Below are positions 1 through 7,466 of a stretch of 64,000 nt of DNA, piece after piece. The notes beneath the pieces are model-generated. The model saw nothing but the letters and a program-made list of their open reading frames with translations, had not been told where the DNA came from and did no database searches. The stretch comes from Streptomyces sp. NBC_00457 (GTDB lineage: Bacteria; Actinomycetota; Actinomycetes; Streptomycetales; Streptomycetaceae): contig NZ_CP107905.1 of the NCBI RefSeq assembly GCF_036014015.1, positions 5,332,001 to 5,396,000 of the forward strand. Reading direction: 5' to 3'. Each line of letters begins with the position of its first letter. Position 1 is the stretch's first letter. Position numbers and translations under genes: made by a program.

Positions 1-624
1 CCGCGACGCCGCAACCGCCTCCACCACGGCATGCGCCCGCTCCTGCGGCACGCCGGCTGCGATGAGTGAGGCGGTGGCGGTGCGGGTGCCGTCGTCCTCC
101 AGGTCGCCGGTGTTGACCGACTCGAGCAGGGCGACGGTCATCGCCTCCAGCCCGGCGCTCAGCACGGCGGCCGGCAGGTGCGTGTGGAAGACGCCGTCCC
201 GCTGGCCCCGCTCCAGGATGCCGGTGGCCTGCTCACGGGCCGGTGCCAGAACTTCTGCCACGCGTTCCGCGCCCAGGTCGCGCTGGGCCAGCGAGAGCAG
301 CAGGCGGTAGCGGTCTCCCACGGGCCACATCGAGAACACGAGGTGGGCGAACGCGCGCTCGGCCGGTTCCGGCGCCGTGAGCGGCGCACCCGACAGCGCG
401 CTCCGCAGCGCCTCGGAGGCCTCCTCGGCCAGCGCCTCCAGCAACGCCTCCCGCCCCGGGAAGTGCCCGAACAGAGTGCGCCGTACGACACCCGCCGCGC
501 GCGCCAGCTCCTCCAGCGTGACGTCGGGGTTCCGCCCCAGCTCCCGGCGGGCCGTGGCCAGGATGCGCGCCCGGTTGGCCCGCGAATTGCGACGCAACGG
601 CTCGCGGACGACGGGCTTGGTCAC
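1..624 (-). CDS. TetR/AcrR family transcriptional regulator (3' end outside window)
   Basis: One-component DNA-binding repressor type; ligand and target unknown. The GTG at 622-624 is preceded by GAGG about 7 bases upstream. The first 60 residues read as a TetR helix-turn-helix: after a basic lead (RRNSRANRARILATARREL) comes DVTLEELARAAGVVRRTLFG followed by HFPGREALLEAL, with the usual TetR sequence TLFGHF. The remaining residues form an alanine/leucine-rich all-helical ligand domain. No stop is reached before base 1, so at least 208 codons are present and the C-terminus is missing. The open frames in other phases across this stretch are shadows. It faces away from the conservon, so its own regulation cannot be judged here. 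Family call is firm; function unknown. Confidence 0.85.
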   Translation of the reverse strand, partial: MTKPVVREPLRRNSRANRARILATARRELGRNPDVTLEELARAAGVVRRTLFGHFPGREALLEALAEEASEALRSALSGAPLTAPEPAERAFAHLVFSMWPVGDRYRLLLSLAQRDLGAERVAEVLAPAREQATGILERGQRDGVFHTHLPAAVLSAGLEAMTVALLESVNTGDLEDDGTRTATASLIAAGVPQERAHAVVEAVAASR

Positions 625-1012
625 GGGAACCTCGAGGAATCAGGGCGGGGCGAAGGCCGGGGCCGTATGAAGAGCGCATCCATTCTCGCACGGAGACCAG
701 CGCCCGATCCGGAAGCTCGGCCCCCCCAGGCACCCGCCCCGCATTCCGCTTACGCCGCCCGACGCCGCAGCGTCCCTTTCTCGCCATCGTCAAGACCCCT
801 CGCGTCAACGCGGTGTGTCCGGATTGTTGCCGAGAGCGTCGCCGAATCGTTTCGGCGGGCCAAGATTCCGTTTCCGTGGTGATGCGATTACGCCAGTGTG
901 AGGAGGGTGGCGTAGTGTGGCTGTCCTATTAACTGTCCAATACTGACCCTGAGTTGACGGTTACTTCGCGCTGCGCGCCGTGTGTCCGAGCTGGTTGATC
1001 GAGAGGACTCCG
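625..1012. other. Intergenic region between TetR gene and conservon
   Basis: 388 bases between divergent genes, holding no convincing gene. It contains a hairpin at 840-857 with 7-bp arms (CGCCGAA/TTCGGCG, 4-base loop) and an AT-richer patch at 925-960 that includes TTGACG at 954-959. It probably carries the promoters of both flanking genes, but I cannot assign a -10/-35 pair with confidence. Confidence 0.4.
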
Positions 1013-2905
1013 ATGCCCGAATCCCCGACCTATGCAGTGCGCTCGGAGCCCGACCGGGCGGGTGCCATGGGCTCGGCGCGGAACAGGCATGCCAAGCCGC
1101 CGGCTCAGGACACGCCGAGTGATTCGGCCACACTTTCGAGGACGGTGCGTCTCGCCGTTCTTCCCGCGGCCCTAATGGCGGTCCTCTCCGCCGCGCTGAT
1201 CGTCTTCGTACTGCTCACCCAGGACGGCACCGCGGACGGCACCACCTGGTCCGTACTGACCGCCGGCGCCGTGCTCGGCTGCGGAGTGCTGGCCGGTGCG
1301 GTACGCGCCGGGCGAGCCGAGGCCCGGAACGTGTCACGGGAGTACGCGCCGCTGCGCCGCGCCGTCGCCGAAGGCCAGGCCGCACTGCGGGGCACGCTGC
1401 AACGCCTGGAGCGGGGCGAGCCGTTGGAGCAGCAGGCTCCGTTCGCGCAGGCCGGCCCGCCGCCCGCCGACCCGGTCGACCGGCTCGCGTACGAGATCCG
1501 CGTCGGCACCTGGCAGGCCTGCACGGCCCTGGCCCAGTCGGCACAGCTGCCCCGCTCCAGCGCGCAGGACAGCGAGGAGCGCGTCGAGGTCTTCGTCAAC
1601 CTCGCCCGGCGGCTGCAGTCCCTCGTGCACCGCGCGATCAACATGCTCGACCAGCTGGAGAACGAGGTCGAGGACCCGGAACTGCTCAAGGGCCTCTTCC
1701 ACGTCGACCACCTGGCCACCCGCATCCGCCGCCACGCGGAGAACGTCGCCGTGCTCGGCGGCTCCGTCTCCCGCCGCCAGTGGACCCGCCCGGTGACCCT
1801 GACCGAGGTGCTGCGTTCGTCGATCGCCGAGGTCGAGCACTACTCCCGGGTCAAGCTGGTGCCGCCGATCGAGGGCACCGTGCGCGGCCACGCCGTCGCC
1901 GACGTCATCCACCTGCTGGCCGAACTCGTCGAGAACGCCACGATGTTCTCCGAGCCGCACGCCCAAGTCCTGCTGCGCGCCCAGCGGGTGACGTCGGGGC
2001 TCGCCATCGAGGTCGAGGACCGCGGTCTGGGGATGCCGCTGCAGGAGCAGGCGCGGATCAACGCCCTGCTGGCCGAGCCCGACCACATCGACCTCAGCAA
2101 GCTGCTCGCCGACGGCCGCATCGGCCTGTACGTGGTCTCCGCGCTGGCCCGCCGCCACGGCATCGCGGTCCGGCTGCAGAGCAACATCTACGGCGGTATC
2201 CAGGCGATCCTGATCATCCCGCCCGGTCTGCTCGGCGACGAGCCCGAGAACGCGCCCGCGCGCGCGGCCCACGAGACGCAGAGACCGCCGCAGGTGGCCC
2301 AGGCCCCGGCGCAGCGCCCGGTCCCGCCCCACCAGCAGCAGATCGCCCAGCAGCGGACCCCGCACCAGCAGCAGATCGCGCCACAGCAGATCCCGCACCA
2401 GCAGCAGATCGCGCCACAGCAGATCCCGCACCAGCAGCAGATCGCCGGCGCACAGCAGCAGTCCGGCCGGGCACCCTCCGCCCGGCCCGTGACGCCGCCG
2501 CCCGCCCTGCGCCAGCCGCTGCCGCCGGCCCAGGCACACGCACAGGGACAGGCACACGCACAGTCCGCCGCGCCTGCCGCACCCCACCCCATGGCGCAGC
2601 AGCAGGCCCGGGGAACGGGCACGCCGCCGCCATACACCCCGCCGCAGCAGCCACGAGGTGCCGCAGCTCCTCAGGCGTACGACCGCGGTCCCTCCCTCGG
2701 CTCGGACGGCCGGGACGGACGGCCGCCGCTGCCGCAGCGCCACGCACAGGAGCACCTGGTGCCGGAACTCCGCAACGGCCCCGCCCCACGCCGGTCCGAC
2801 GACCAGGAGGTGGAGCACGACCCGGGGCTGATGGCCATGTTCCGGCGCGGGATCGACCTGGCCGACAACGAACCCGACGAGCCGCACCCCGACGGCTCCC
2901 GATGA
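1013..2905 (+). CDS. cvnA: Conservon membrane sensor kinase-like ATPase CvnA
   Basis: First gene of a conservon, the four-gene actinobacterial unit proposed to act as a membrane-associated, G-protein-coupled-like signalling complex. About 630 residues. ATG 1013 is chosen over an in-frame GTG at 980 because GAGAGG lies 6 bases upstream. Two membrane helices lie near residues 45-65 and 80-100 (VLPAALMAVLSAALIVFVLL is the first). They are followed by a linker, a helical region and a GHKL ATPase domain with N-box LLAELVENATMFS and G boxes DRGLGMP and GRIGLYVVSALA. The last 230 residues are Pro/Gln-rich, with repeats of a HQQQIAPQQIP-like unit at 2331-2460, typical of the disordered CvnA tails. 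No canonical phosphorylatable H-box is evident, so it may bind ATP without acting as a standard histidine kinase. Confidence 0.92.
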   Translation: MPESPTYAVRSEPDRAGAMGSARNRHAKPPAQDTPSDSATLSRTVRLAVLPAALMAVLSAALIVFVLLTQDGTADGTTWSVLTAGAVLGCGVLAGAVRAGRAEARNVSREYAPLRRAVAEGQAALRGTLQRLERGEPLEQQAPFAQAGPPPADPVDRLAYEIRVGTWQACTALAQSAQLPRSSAQDSEERVEVFVNLARRLQSLVHRAINMLDQLENEVEDPELLKGLFHVDHLATRIRRHAENVAVLGGSVSRRQWTRPVTLTEVLRSSIAEVEHYSRVKLVPPIEGTVRGHAVADVIHLLAELVENATMFSEPHAQVLLRAQRVTSGLAIEVEDRGLGMPLQEQARINALLAEPDHIDLSKLLADGRIGLYVVSALARRHGIAVRLQSNIYGGIQAILIIPPGLLGDEPENAPARAAHETQRPPQVAQAPAQRPVPPHQQQIAQQRTPHQQQIAPQQIPHQQQIAPQQIPHQQQIAGAQQQSGRAPSARPVTPPPALRQPLPPAQAHAQGQAHAQSAAPAAPHPMAQQQARGTGTPPPYTPPQQPRGAAAPQAYDRGPSLGSDGRDGRPPLPQRHAQEHLVPELRNGPAPRRSDDQEVEHDPGLMAMFRRGIDLADNEPDEPHPDGSR

Positions 2906-2944
2906 CCACTGGCTCCGTTTTCGGACAAGGAGAAGAACGCCACC

Positions 2945-3382
2945 GTGAGCGACATGTACGCCGGCCAGCAGAAGAATCTGGACTGGCTTCTGGCCGGACT
3001 CGTCCAGAGGGTCCCCTACACCCGCAGCGCCCTGCTGCTGTCCTCCGACGGACTGGCGAAGGCCTTTGACGGGTTCGAGACATCGACCGAGGCGGAACAC
3101 CTGGCCGCCCTGGCATCCGGCCTGCACTCCCTCGCCCGCAGCGCGGGGGTGCAGTTCGCCCAGGGAGCGGACGTACGGCAGGTGGTGGTGGAGCTGGACA
3201 CCGCGCTGCTGTTCGTCTGCGCGGCCGGCTCGGGCGCCTGTCTGGCCGTGCTGGCCGAGCGGGACGCCGACGCGGCCGTACTCGGCTACGAGATGGCCAT
3301 GCTGGTCAAGAGCGTGCGCCCGTATCTGTCCACCCCGGCCCGACAGCAGGTGCCCGGCGGTTCGCCGGACGCGGGGCGTTGA
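2945..3382 (+). CDS. cvnB: Roadblock/LC7 domain protein CvnB
   Basis: Second conservon component, 145 residues. Roadblock/LC7 proteins are small dimeric regulators of Ras-like GTPases, so CvnB is expected to modulate the CvnD GTPase. The sequence matches the bacterial form: NLDWLLAGLVQRVPYTRSAL, then LLSSDGLAKAF, a helix with ASGLHSLARS, then a beta-rich half ending in YEMAMLVKSVRPYLSTPARQ. GTG 2945 follows an AAGGAGAAG stretch; an ATG three codons later is possible. Its stop overlaps the start region of cvnC, consistent with translational coupling. Confidence 0.92.
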   Translation: MSDMYAGQQKNLDWLLAGLVQRVPYTRSALLLSSDGLAKAFDGFETSTEAEHLAALASGLHSLARSAGVQFAQGADVRQVVVELDTALLFVCAAGSGACLAVLAERDADAAVLGYEMAMLVKSVRPYLSTPARQQVPGGSPDAGR

Positions 3383-3384
3383 AC

Positions 3385-3762
3385 GTGTCGGACGCCGATG
3401 ACGAGTCGTGGCTCGATGACGAGGCCGGCCGCTTGGTACGGCCGTACACCGTCAGCAACGGCCGCACCCGGCCCTCGGCCCATTTCGACCTGCTCACCCT
3501 CGTGATCGCCACCGGCGTCCGGCCGCCGGCCTACCTCGGACCCGACTACGACCAGGTGCTCGCCCTGTGCGACGCGCCCGTGTCGGTCGCCGAGGTGGCC
3601 GCCCATCTGCGGCTGCCGGCCGTCATCACCAAAGTCCTGCTGTCCGACCTCGTGACGCACCAGGCGCTCGCCATGCGGTCGCCGCGTCCCGTCGAGGCAG
3701 CCTCCCCGACCGACCGAAACACCTTGGAGGCGGTGCTGCATGGCCTTCGAAAGCGGATCTGA
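3385..3762 (+). CDS. cvnC: DUF742 protein CvnC
   Basis: Third conservon component, about 125 residues, DUF742 family. The family hallmark is visible: an acidic lead followed by RLVRPYTVSNGRTRP, then FDLLTLVIATG and a winged-helix-like C-terminal half (VSVAEVAAHLRLPAVITKVL, LSDLVTHQAL). GTG 3385 lies 6-7 bases after a GGGGCG stretch. A TTG at 3379 overlapping the cvnB stop is the alternative start. The last 23 bases overlap cvnD in another frame. The biochemical role of DUF742 is not established; it is found almost only beside roadblock and GTPase genes. Confidence 0.92.
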   Translation: MSDADDESWLDDEAGRLVRPYTVSNGRTRPSAHFDLLTLVIATGVRPPAYLGPDYDQVLALCDAPVSVAEVAAHLRLPAVITKVLLSDLVTHQALAMRSPRPVEAASPTDRNTLEAVLHGLRKRI

Positions 3763-4342
3763 TCCCTTTCCCACCGCCCTGAAGATCCTCGTCGCGGGAG
3801 GCTTCGGGGTCGGCAAAACCACTTTCGTCGGCGCGGTCAGCGAGATCGAGCCGCTCAGCACGGAGGAACTGCTGACCCAGGTCAGCGCGCGCACGGACAG
3901 CCTGGTGGGCGTCGAGGACAAGACGACCACCACCGTGGCGATGGACTTCGGCCGGCTGGCCCTGGACCAGGACCATGTGCTGTATCTGTTCGGTACGCCC
4001 GGACAGGAGCGGTTCTGGTTCATGTGGGACGAGCTGTCCAACGGGGCCCTGGGCGCGGTGGTCCTCGCGGACACCCGAAGACTGGACCACTGCTTCGCCG
4101 CGGTCGACTTCTTCGAACGGCGCGGCATCGGCTTCATCGTCGCCGTCAACGAGTTCGACAACGGCTATCGCTACGAGGCCGAGGAAGTCCGCGCGGCCCT
4201 CGCCCTCAAGCCCGAGATACCCGTCGTGATGTGTGACGCACGGCAGTGCAACTCCGCAACCCGCGTACTGATCGCACTCGTTCAGCATCTGCTCGCCTCG
4301 ACTCCCGGCACTCCGCCCGCGGAACTCAACCCGCTGCGCTGA
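3740..4342 (+). CDS. cvnD: Small Ras-like GTPase CvnD
   Basis: GTP-binding switch protein of the conservon, 200 residues. The G1/P-loop is GGFGVGKTT (residues 16-24). A threonine-rich switch I (EDKTTTTVAMDFG) follows, then the G3 region FGTPGQERFWFMWDELSNGA, where GTPGQ replaces the usual DTAGQ as in CvnD/MglA-like bacterial GTPases. The G4 site is VNEFD in place of NKxD. It is predicted to cycle between GDP and GTP at the membrane with CvnA-C. The start overlaps cvnC by 23 bases, so the genes are co-translated. Confidence 0.93.
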   Translation: MAFESGSDPFPTALKILVAGGFGVGKTTFVGAVSEIEPLSTEELLTQVSARTDSLVGVEDKTTTTVAMDFGRLALDQDHVLYLFGTPGQERFWFMWDELSNGALGAVVLADTRRLDHCFAAVDFFERRGIGFIVAVNEFDNGYRYEAEEVRAALALKPEIPVVMCDARQCNSATRVLIALVQHLLASTPGTPPAELNPLR

Positions 4343-4373
4343 GGCACCCTCAGCGCGGCCGAATGGAGCCTGC

Positions 4374-4973
4374 ATGTCAGCCCCGGTTCCCTACACCCCG
4401 CCGACCCAGTTCGACCCGACCAGCCACCTGCTGCTGACCCCCGAGGACCGGGACGCGCCGGCCCGGGTGGCCCGGCTGCGCGAGCTCGGCATCGGGGACA
4501 CCCCCATCCCGGAGTTCGACGAGTTCGCGCGCAATCTGGCGCAGGTCACCGGTGCGCCGTTCTCGATGGTCAACTTCATCGACGAGAACCGCCAGTACTT
4601 CGCCGGTCTCTACGCCGCCGGGAAGCCCGGTGTGCAGTTGGAGGCGGCGCCGCAGGAGCAGCAGGTGGGCCGCACGATGACGCGGGACCAGGGGTACTGC
4701 CCGCATGTCGTGGTCCGCAAGAAGGCGCTCGTCCTCGAGGACGTCTGCGACTATCCGCGGTTCGCGGGCAACCGGGTCGTGGATGAGATCGGCATCCGCT
4801 CTTACATGGGGGCGCCGCTGATCGACTGGAAGACCGGGATGGCGTTGGGGACGATCTGCGTGGTCGACACGGATACGCATCCGTGGGGGCGGGAAGGGCT
4901 GGCGACGATCAAGTCGCTGGCGCAGCAGTTGGTCGAGCGGATCCATGTGATGGAGGAGCGGGGCGGCATCTGA
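4374..4973 (+). CDS. GAF domain sensor protein linked to the conservon
   Basis: Single-domain GAF protein of 199 residues, starting 31 bases after cvnD on the same strand and probably in its transcript. A disordered proline-rich N-terminus of about 20 residues leads to helix RVARLRELGIGDTPIPEFDE. The GAF fold follows (GAPFSMVNFIDENRQYFAGL, MTRDQGYCPHVVVRKK, ALVLEDVCDYPRFAGN, IRSYMGAPLI, MALGTICVVDTDTHPWG). Conserved Cys in GYCPH and a Cys in LGTICV could bind a ligand or sense redox state, but this cannot be decided from sequence. No output domain is present, so it may act by partner binding within the conservon complex. Confidence 0.88.
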   Translation: MSAPVPYTPPTQFDPTSHLLLTPEDRDAPARVARLRELGIGDTPIPEFDEFARNLAQVTGAPFSMVNFIDENRQYFAGLYAAGKPGVQLEAAPQEQQVGRTMTRDQGYCPHVVVRKKALVLEDVCDYPRFAGNRVVDEIGIRSYMGAPLIDWKTGMALGTICVVDTDTHPWGREGLATIKSLAQQLVERIHVMEERGGI

Positions 4974-5010
4974 ACGAGTCTCGCCGTTGGACGGCCGGAT
5001 TCGCTTCGTC

Positions 5011-5066
5011 TGCGGGTCCGTTGTGGCTGGTCGCGCAGTTCCCCGCGCCCCTAACGGGGCGCGGGG
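5011..5066. repeat. Dispersed palindromic element, copy 1 (acts as bidirectional terminator)
   Basis: First of four copies in this window of an element containing CTGGTCGCGCAGTTCCCCGC. It ends in a perfect 11-bp stem, CCCCGCGCCCC (5041-5051) and GGGGCGCGGGG (5056-5066), around a TAAC loop. It sits between two convergent genes, the expected position for a terminator. Other copies are near 53202, 57912 and 60971. Confidence 0.85.
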
Positions 5067-5073
5067 GGCCGCT

Positions 5074-6306
5074 TCAGCCCGCTGCCGGCTCCAGTTGGTC
5101 CTCTCTGAAGTGCGGCCCTACCGTCCGGACCAGGTGGGACAAGCGTTCTGACCACTGGCCCTTGGATGTGCCGAGGGCTACCTCGCCCAGTCTCAGGAGC
5201 TGGATGTCGGAGGTGCCGGCGGGGGCGTAGATGTGGTGGGCGTCGCGTTGGTAGCGCTCGATCGGGCGGTCCGTGAAGAGGCCTGCCGCGCCGTGGATCT
5301 CCATCGCGTCCTTGGCCGACTCGACGGCGGACTCGTGGTTGAGGAACTTCGCGTTCATCAGCTCCGCGTCGCAGGGCAGCCCCTGGTCGAGCAGGTGCAC
5401 GGCGTGATACGCGGCCAGCCGGGCGGTCATCAGCCGGGACTTCATGCGGCCCAGCTTGAGCTTGATGCTGTTGAGGGCGCCGAGGGGTGCGCCGTAGCGC
5501 TCCCGCTCGATGCACAGGGCGGTGGTCTCCTCCAGGACGGCCTGGTGGATGCCGAGGGATACGGCGGTGAGGTTGGGGCGTCCGTAGAGGATGCTGGACG
5601 AGTAGGCGACGGCCAGGCCCTGGCCCTCCGCGCCGAGCCGGTTGGCCGCGGGGATGCGGAGGTTGTCGAAGATCAGCTTGCCGAAGCTGAAGCCGTGCAG
5701 GCCCATCGCCGGCTGGTGTGCGGCGAGCGAGAAGCCGGGGCGGTCCGACTCGACGAGGAAGGCCGACAGGCCCTGCGCTCCCTCGCCGGTGCGTACGACC
5801 ACTCCGTGCAGGTCGCCGACGTGGCTGTTGCCGACGAAGACCTTGTGTCCGTTGAGGATGTAGTCGTCGCCGTCACGGACGGCGGTGCTGCTCATCCCGA
5901 GGACATGGCCGCCCGACGCCAGTTCGGTCACCGCGATCGTCGGCAGGCAGTCGCCCGCGGCGATACGCGGCAGCCAGGTGCGCTTCTGCAGTTCGTCGCC
6001 GAAGTGAATGATCTTGGCGACGCCCAGCTGGGAGGCCTGCACCATGGCCCCCATCGCTCCGCTGACGCGGGCGAGCTCCTCGATGATGATGGTCTTGGCC
6101 AGATGTCCGGCGCCCATACCGCCGTACACCTTGTCGATGGTCACGCCGATCCAGCCCTGCCGGGCGATGAGCCGGGACAGGTCGTGTGCCACCGCTCGCG
6201 AAGTCTCCATCTCCGCTATCCGGGGGCGAACTTCTCGTTCGGCGAACTCGCGCACCGTTCGTCGCAGGTCATCGTGCCACCCGCTGGTGAAAAAGTAGCG
6301 TTCCAC
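5074..6306 (-). CDS. Acyl-CoA dehydrogenase family flavoenzyme
   Basis: Predicted FAD-dependent dehydrogenase acting on an acyl thioester, 410 residues, cytoplasmic. The chosen GTG 6306 has GGAGGGG directly upstream; a longer frame to 6618 lacks homology-like sequence and is rejected. N-terminal helical domain (LRRTVREFAEREVRPRIAEM), then the FAD-binding stretch LPTIAVTELASGGHVLGMSS, then the beta domain with FLVESDRPGFSL. The C-terminal helical domain has RPNLTAVSLGIHQAVLEETT, YGAPLGALNSIKLKLGRMKS and AMEIHGAAGLFTDRPIERYQ RD. The residue at the usual catalytic base position was not assigned. It stands alone without an acyl carrier or CoA ligase neighbour, so its substrate is unknown. It converges on the GAF gene. 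Confidence 0.85.
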   Translation of the reverse strand: MERYFFTSGWHDDLRRTVREFAEREVRPRIAEMETSRAVAHDLSRLIARQGWIGVTIDKVYGGMGAGHLAKTIIIEELARVSGAMGAMVQASQLGVAKIIHFGDELQKRTWLPRIAAGDCLPTIAVTELASGGHVLGMSSTAVRDGDDYILNGHKVFVGNSHVGDLHGVVVRTGEGAQGLSAFLVESDRPGFSLAAHQPAMGLHGFSFGKLIFDNLRIPAANRLGAEGQGLAVAYSSSILYGRPNLTAVSLGIHQAVLEETTALCIERERYGAPLGALNSIKLKLGRMKSRLMTARLAAYHAVHLLDQGLPCDAELMNAKFLNHESAVESAKDAMEIHGAAGLFTDRPIERYQRDAHHIYAPAGTSDIQLLRLGEVALGTSKGQWSERLSHLVRTVGPHFREDQLEPAAG

Positions 6307-6857
6307 AACCCCTCCAGCACGCTGCCTCCGGCTCCGTGCGGAGCCGGGGGTCATTCGTCGGGCAGTGGTTCCTCGCCCAAGGGCCGACCGCCCAGAAGAT
6401 TGTCTACTTATCGATCCATCCCAGCCAAGATCAGCATGGAGGGTTGGCCGAAAAACGGTAGATTGCATTCCGCGCCAACTGTGCGCTATGGAGCGCAACT
6501 TGGCCTGAACACTGGCAGGTAACGGAGAGAAACCGTTCACGATTGAACAGAGTTCAACCCAAACGGTCATCCGTCCACCCATCAGGCAATTGCCCGGCGG
6601 GCAGTCGGCGAGGCACATGGACAGTCAGTCACCTTCTGTGTGGCTGATATGAGGCCCATATGCTGGATCGATACTGCGTTCGACAGCCGCAGATCAGCCA
6701 CATTCCCAGGGGTCACAGAGCAGCAGGTCTGCACCAGGAGACACTTGTGCCCCACTGGTGTCGGAGGAACTTCGGGCCGTGGGGAGGCGTTGCCAGGAGG
6801 AAGCCCGGGAATGGTGCGGGCGACCGAACGATGTGGGCTCAAGCCGAGGTGGCACGT
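6307..6857. other. Long divergent intergenic region
   Basis: 551 bases between the divergent acyl-CoA dehydrogenase and TerB genes, with no supported gene. Bases 6400-6720 are AT-richer than their surroundings. An inverted repeat TGTGGCTGAT (6639-6648) / ATCAGCCACA (6693-6702) is separated by 44 bases. This spacing is long for one operator but could form a leader RNA hairpin or a pair of half sites. A small RNA cannot be excluded. Confidence 0.35.
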
Positions 6858-7400
6858 ATGGCGATGTGGGATCGGATCAAGGACCAGGCCAAGGGGCTGC
6901 AGCAGGGGTCGCGGGGCCCCGGCGGTCACGGGACTCCGGGTGCGCGGTCCGGCGGGGGATCGAAGGCGCAGCTGGTGAGCACGCTCAAGACCCAGCTCAC
7001 GTCACTGAAGACGGAGTTGAAGAGCGGCGCCTACCGGGACGCCAGCATGGCCATGTGCGCCCTGGTCGCCGCCGCCGACGGGACGGTCGACCCGGCCGAG
7101 CGGCAGCACGTGGAGTCGCTGATCGTCAGCAACGACGTGCTGCAGAACTTCCCGCCCGACCAGCTGCGGCAGCGGTTCAACAAGCATGTCGACCAGCTCG
7201 CGGTCAACTTCCAGCACGCCAAGGCGGAGGCCATGCAGGAGATCGCCAAGGCCGCGAAGAAGCCGACCGAGGCCAGGGCCGTCGTACAGACCGGCTTCGT
7301 GGTGGCGGGCGCGGACGGCTACATCGCCCCGGCCGAGGAGCAGGTCCTGCGCGAGGCGTGCGGGGTACTCGGCCTGTCCCCCCAGGAGTTCGGCCTCTGA
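6858..7400 (+). CDS. TerB-family (tellurite-resistance-like) protein
   Basis: Cytoplasmic helical protein of 180 residues. ATG 6858 is preferred because GAGGTGG lies about 8 bases upstream; longer upstream reading is not family-like. After a Gly-rich linker (residues 16-36) comes the TerB fold. Its two pseudo-symmetric acidic metal-binding motifs are visible: AAADGTVDPAERQHVE (from residue 71) and GADGYIAPAEEQVLREACGV (from residue 151). TerB proteins are linked to phage, oxyanion and envelope stress through metal-dependent complexes. Here no terC/D/E neighbours are present, so this is a stand-alone homologue and tellurite resistance is not implied. Confidence 0.88.
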   Translation: MAMWDRIKDQAKGLQQGSRGPGGHGTPGARSGGGSKAQLVSTLKTQLTSLKTELKSGAYRDASMAMCALVAAADGTVDPAERQHVESLIVSNDVLQNFPPDQLRQRFNKHVDQLAVNFQHAKAEAMQEIAKAAKKPTEARAVVQTGFVVAGADGYIAPAEEQVLREACGVLGLSPQEFGL

Positions 7401-7415
7401 GCGACCGTGGCCACC

Positions 7416-7445
7416 GACCGGCGCCAGGACTGTCCGGCGCCGGTC
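7416..7445. terminator. Bidirectional hairpin terminator
   Basis: Perfect 10-bp stem GACCGGCGCC / GGCGCCGGTC with a 10-base loop, between the convergent TerB and PBP4-type genes. No T-run follows, as is usual for Streptomyces terminators. Confidence 0.7.
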
Positions 7446-7466
7446 GTGGGTTCGCGGGTCCCCCGC

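Noticed and set aside
233..808. Long minus-strand open frame over the TetR gene
   Set aside because: Arg/Ala/Gly-rich shadow of the TetR reading frame; the true gene begins at GTG 624 in another phase.
6307..6618. N-terminal extension of the acyl-CoA dehydrogenase
   Set aside because: No family-like sequence, and a strong ribosome site directly precedes GTG 6306.
6858..7400. TerB as a tellurite resistance operon
   Set aside because: No terC, terD or terE genes are adjacent, so the phenotype cannot be claimed.
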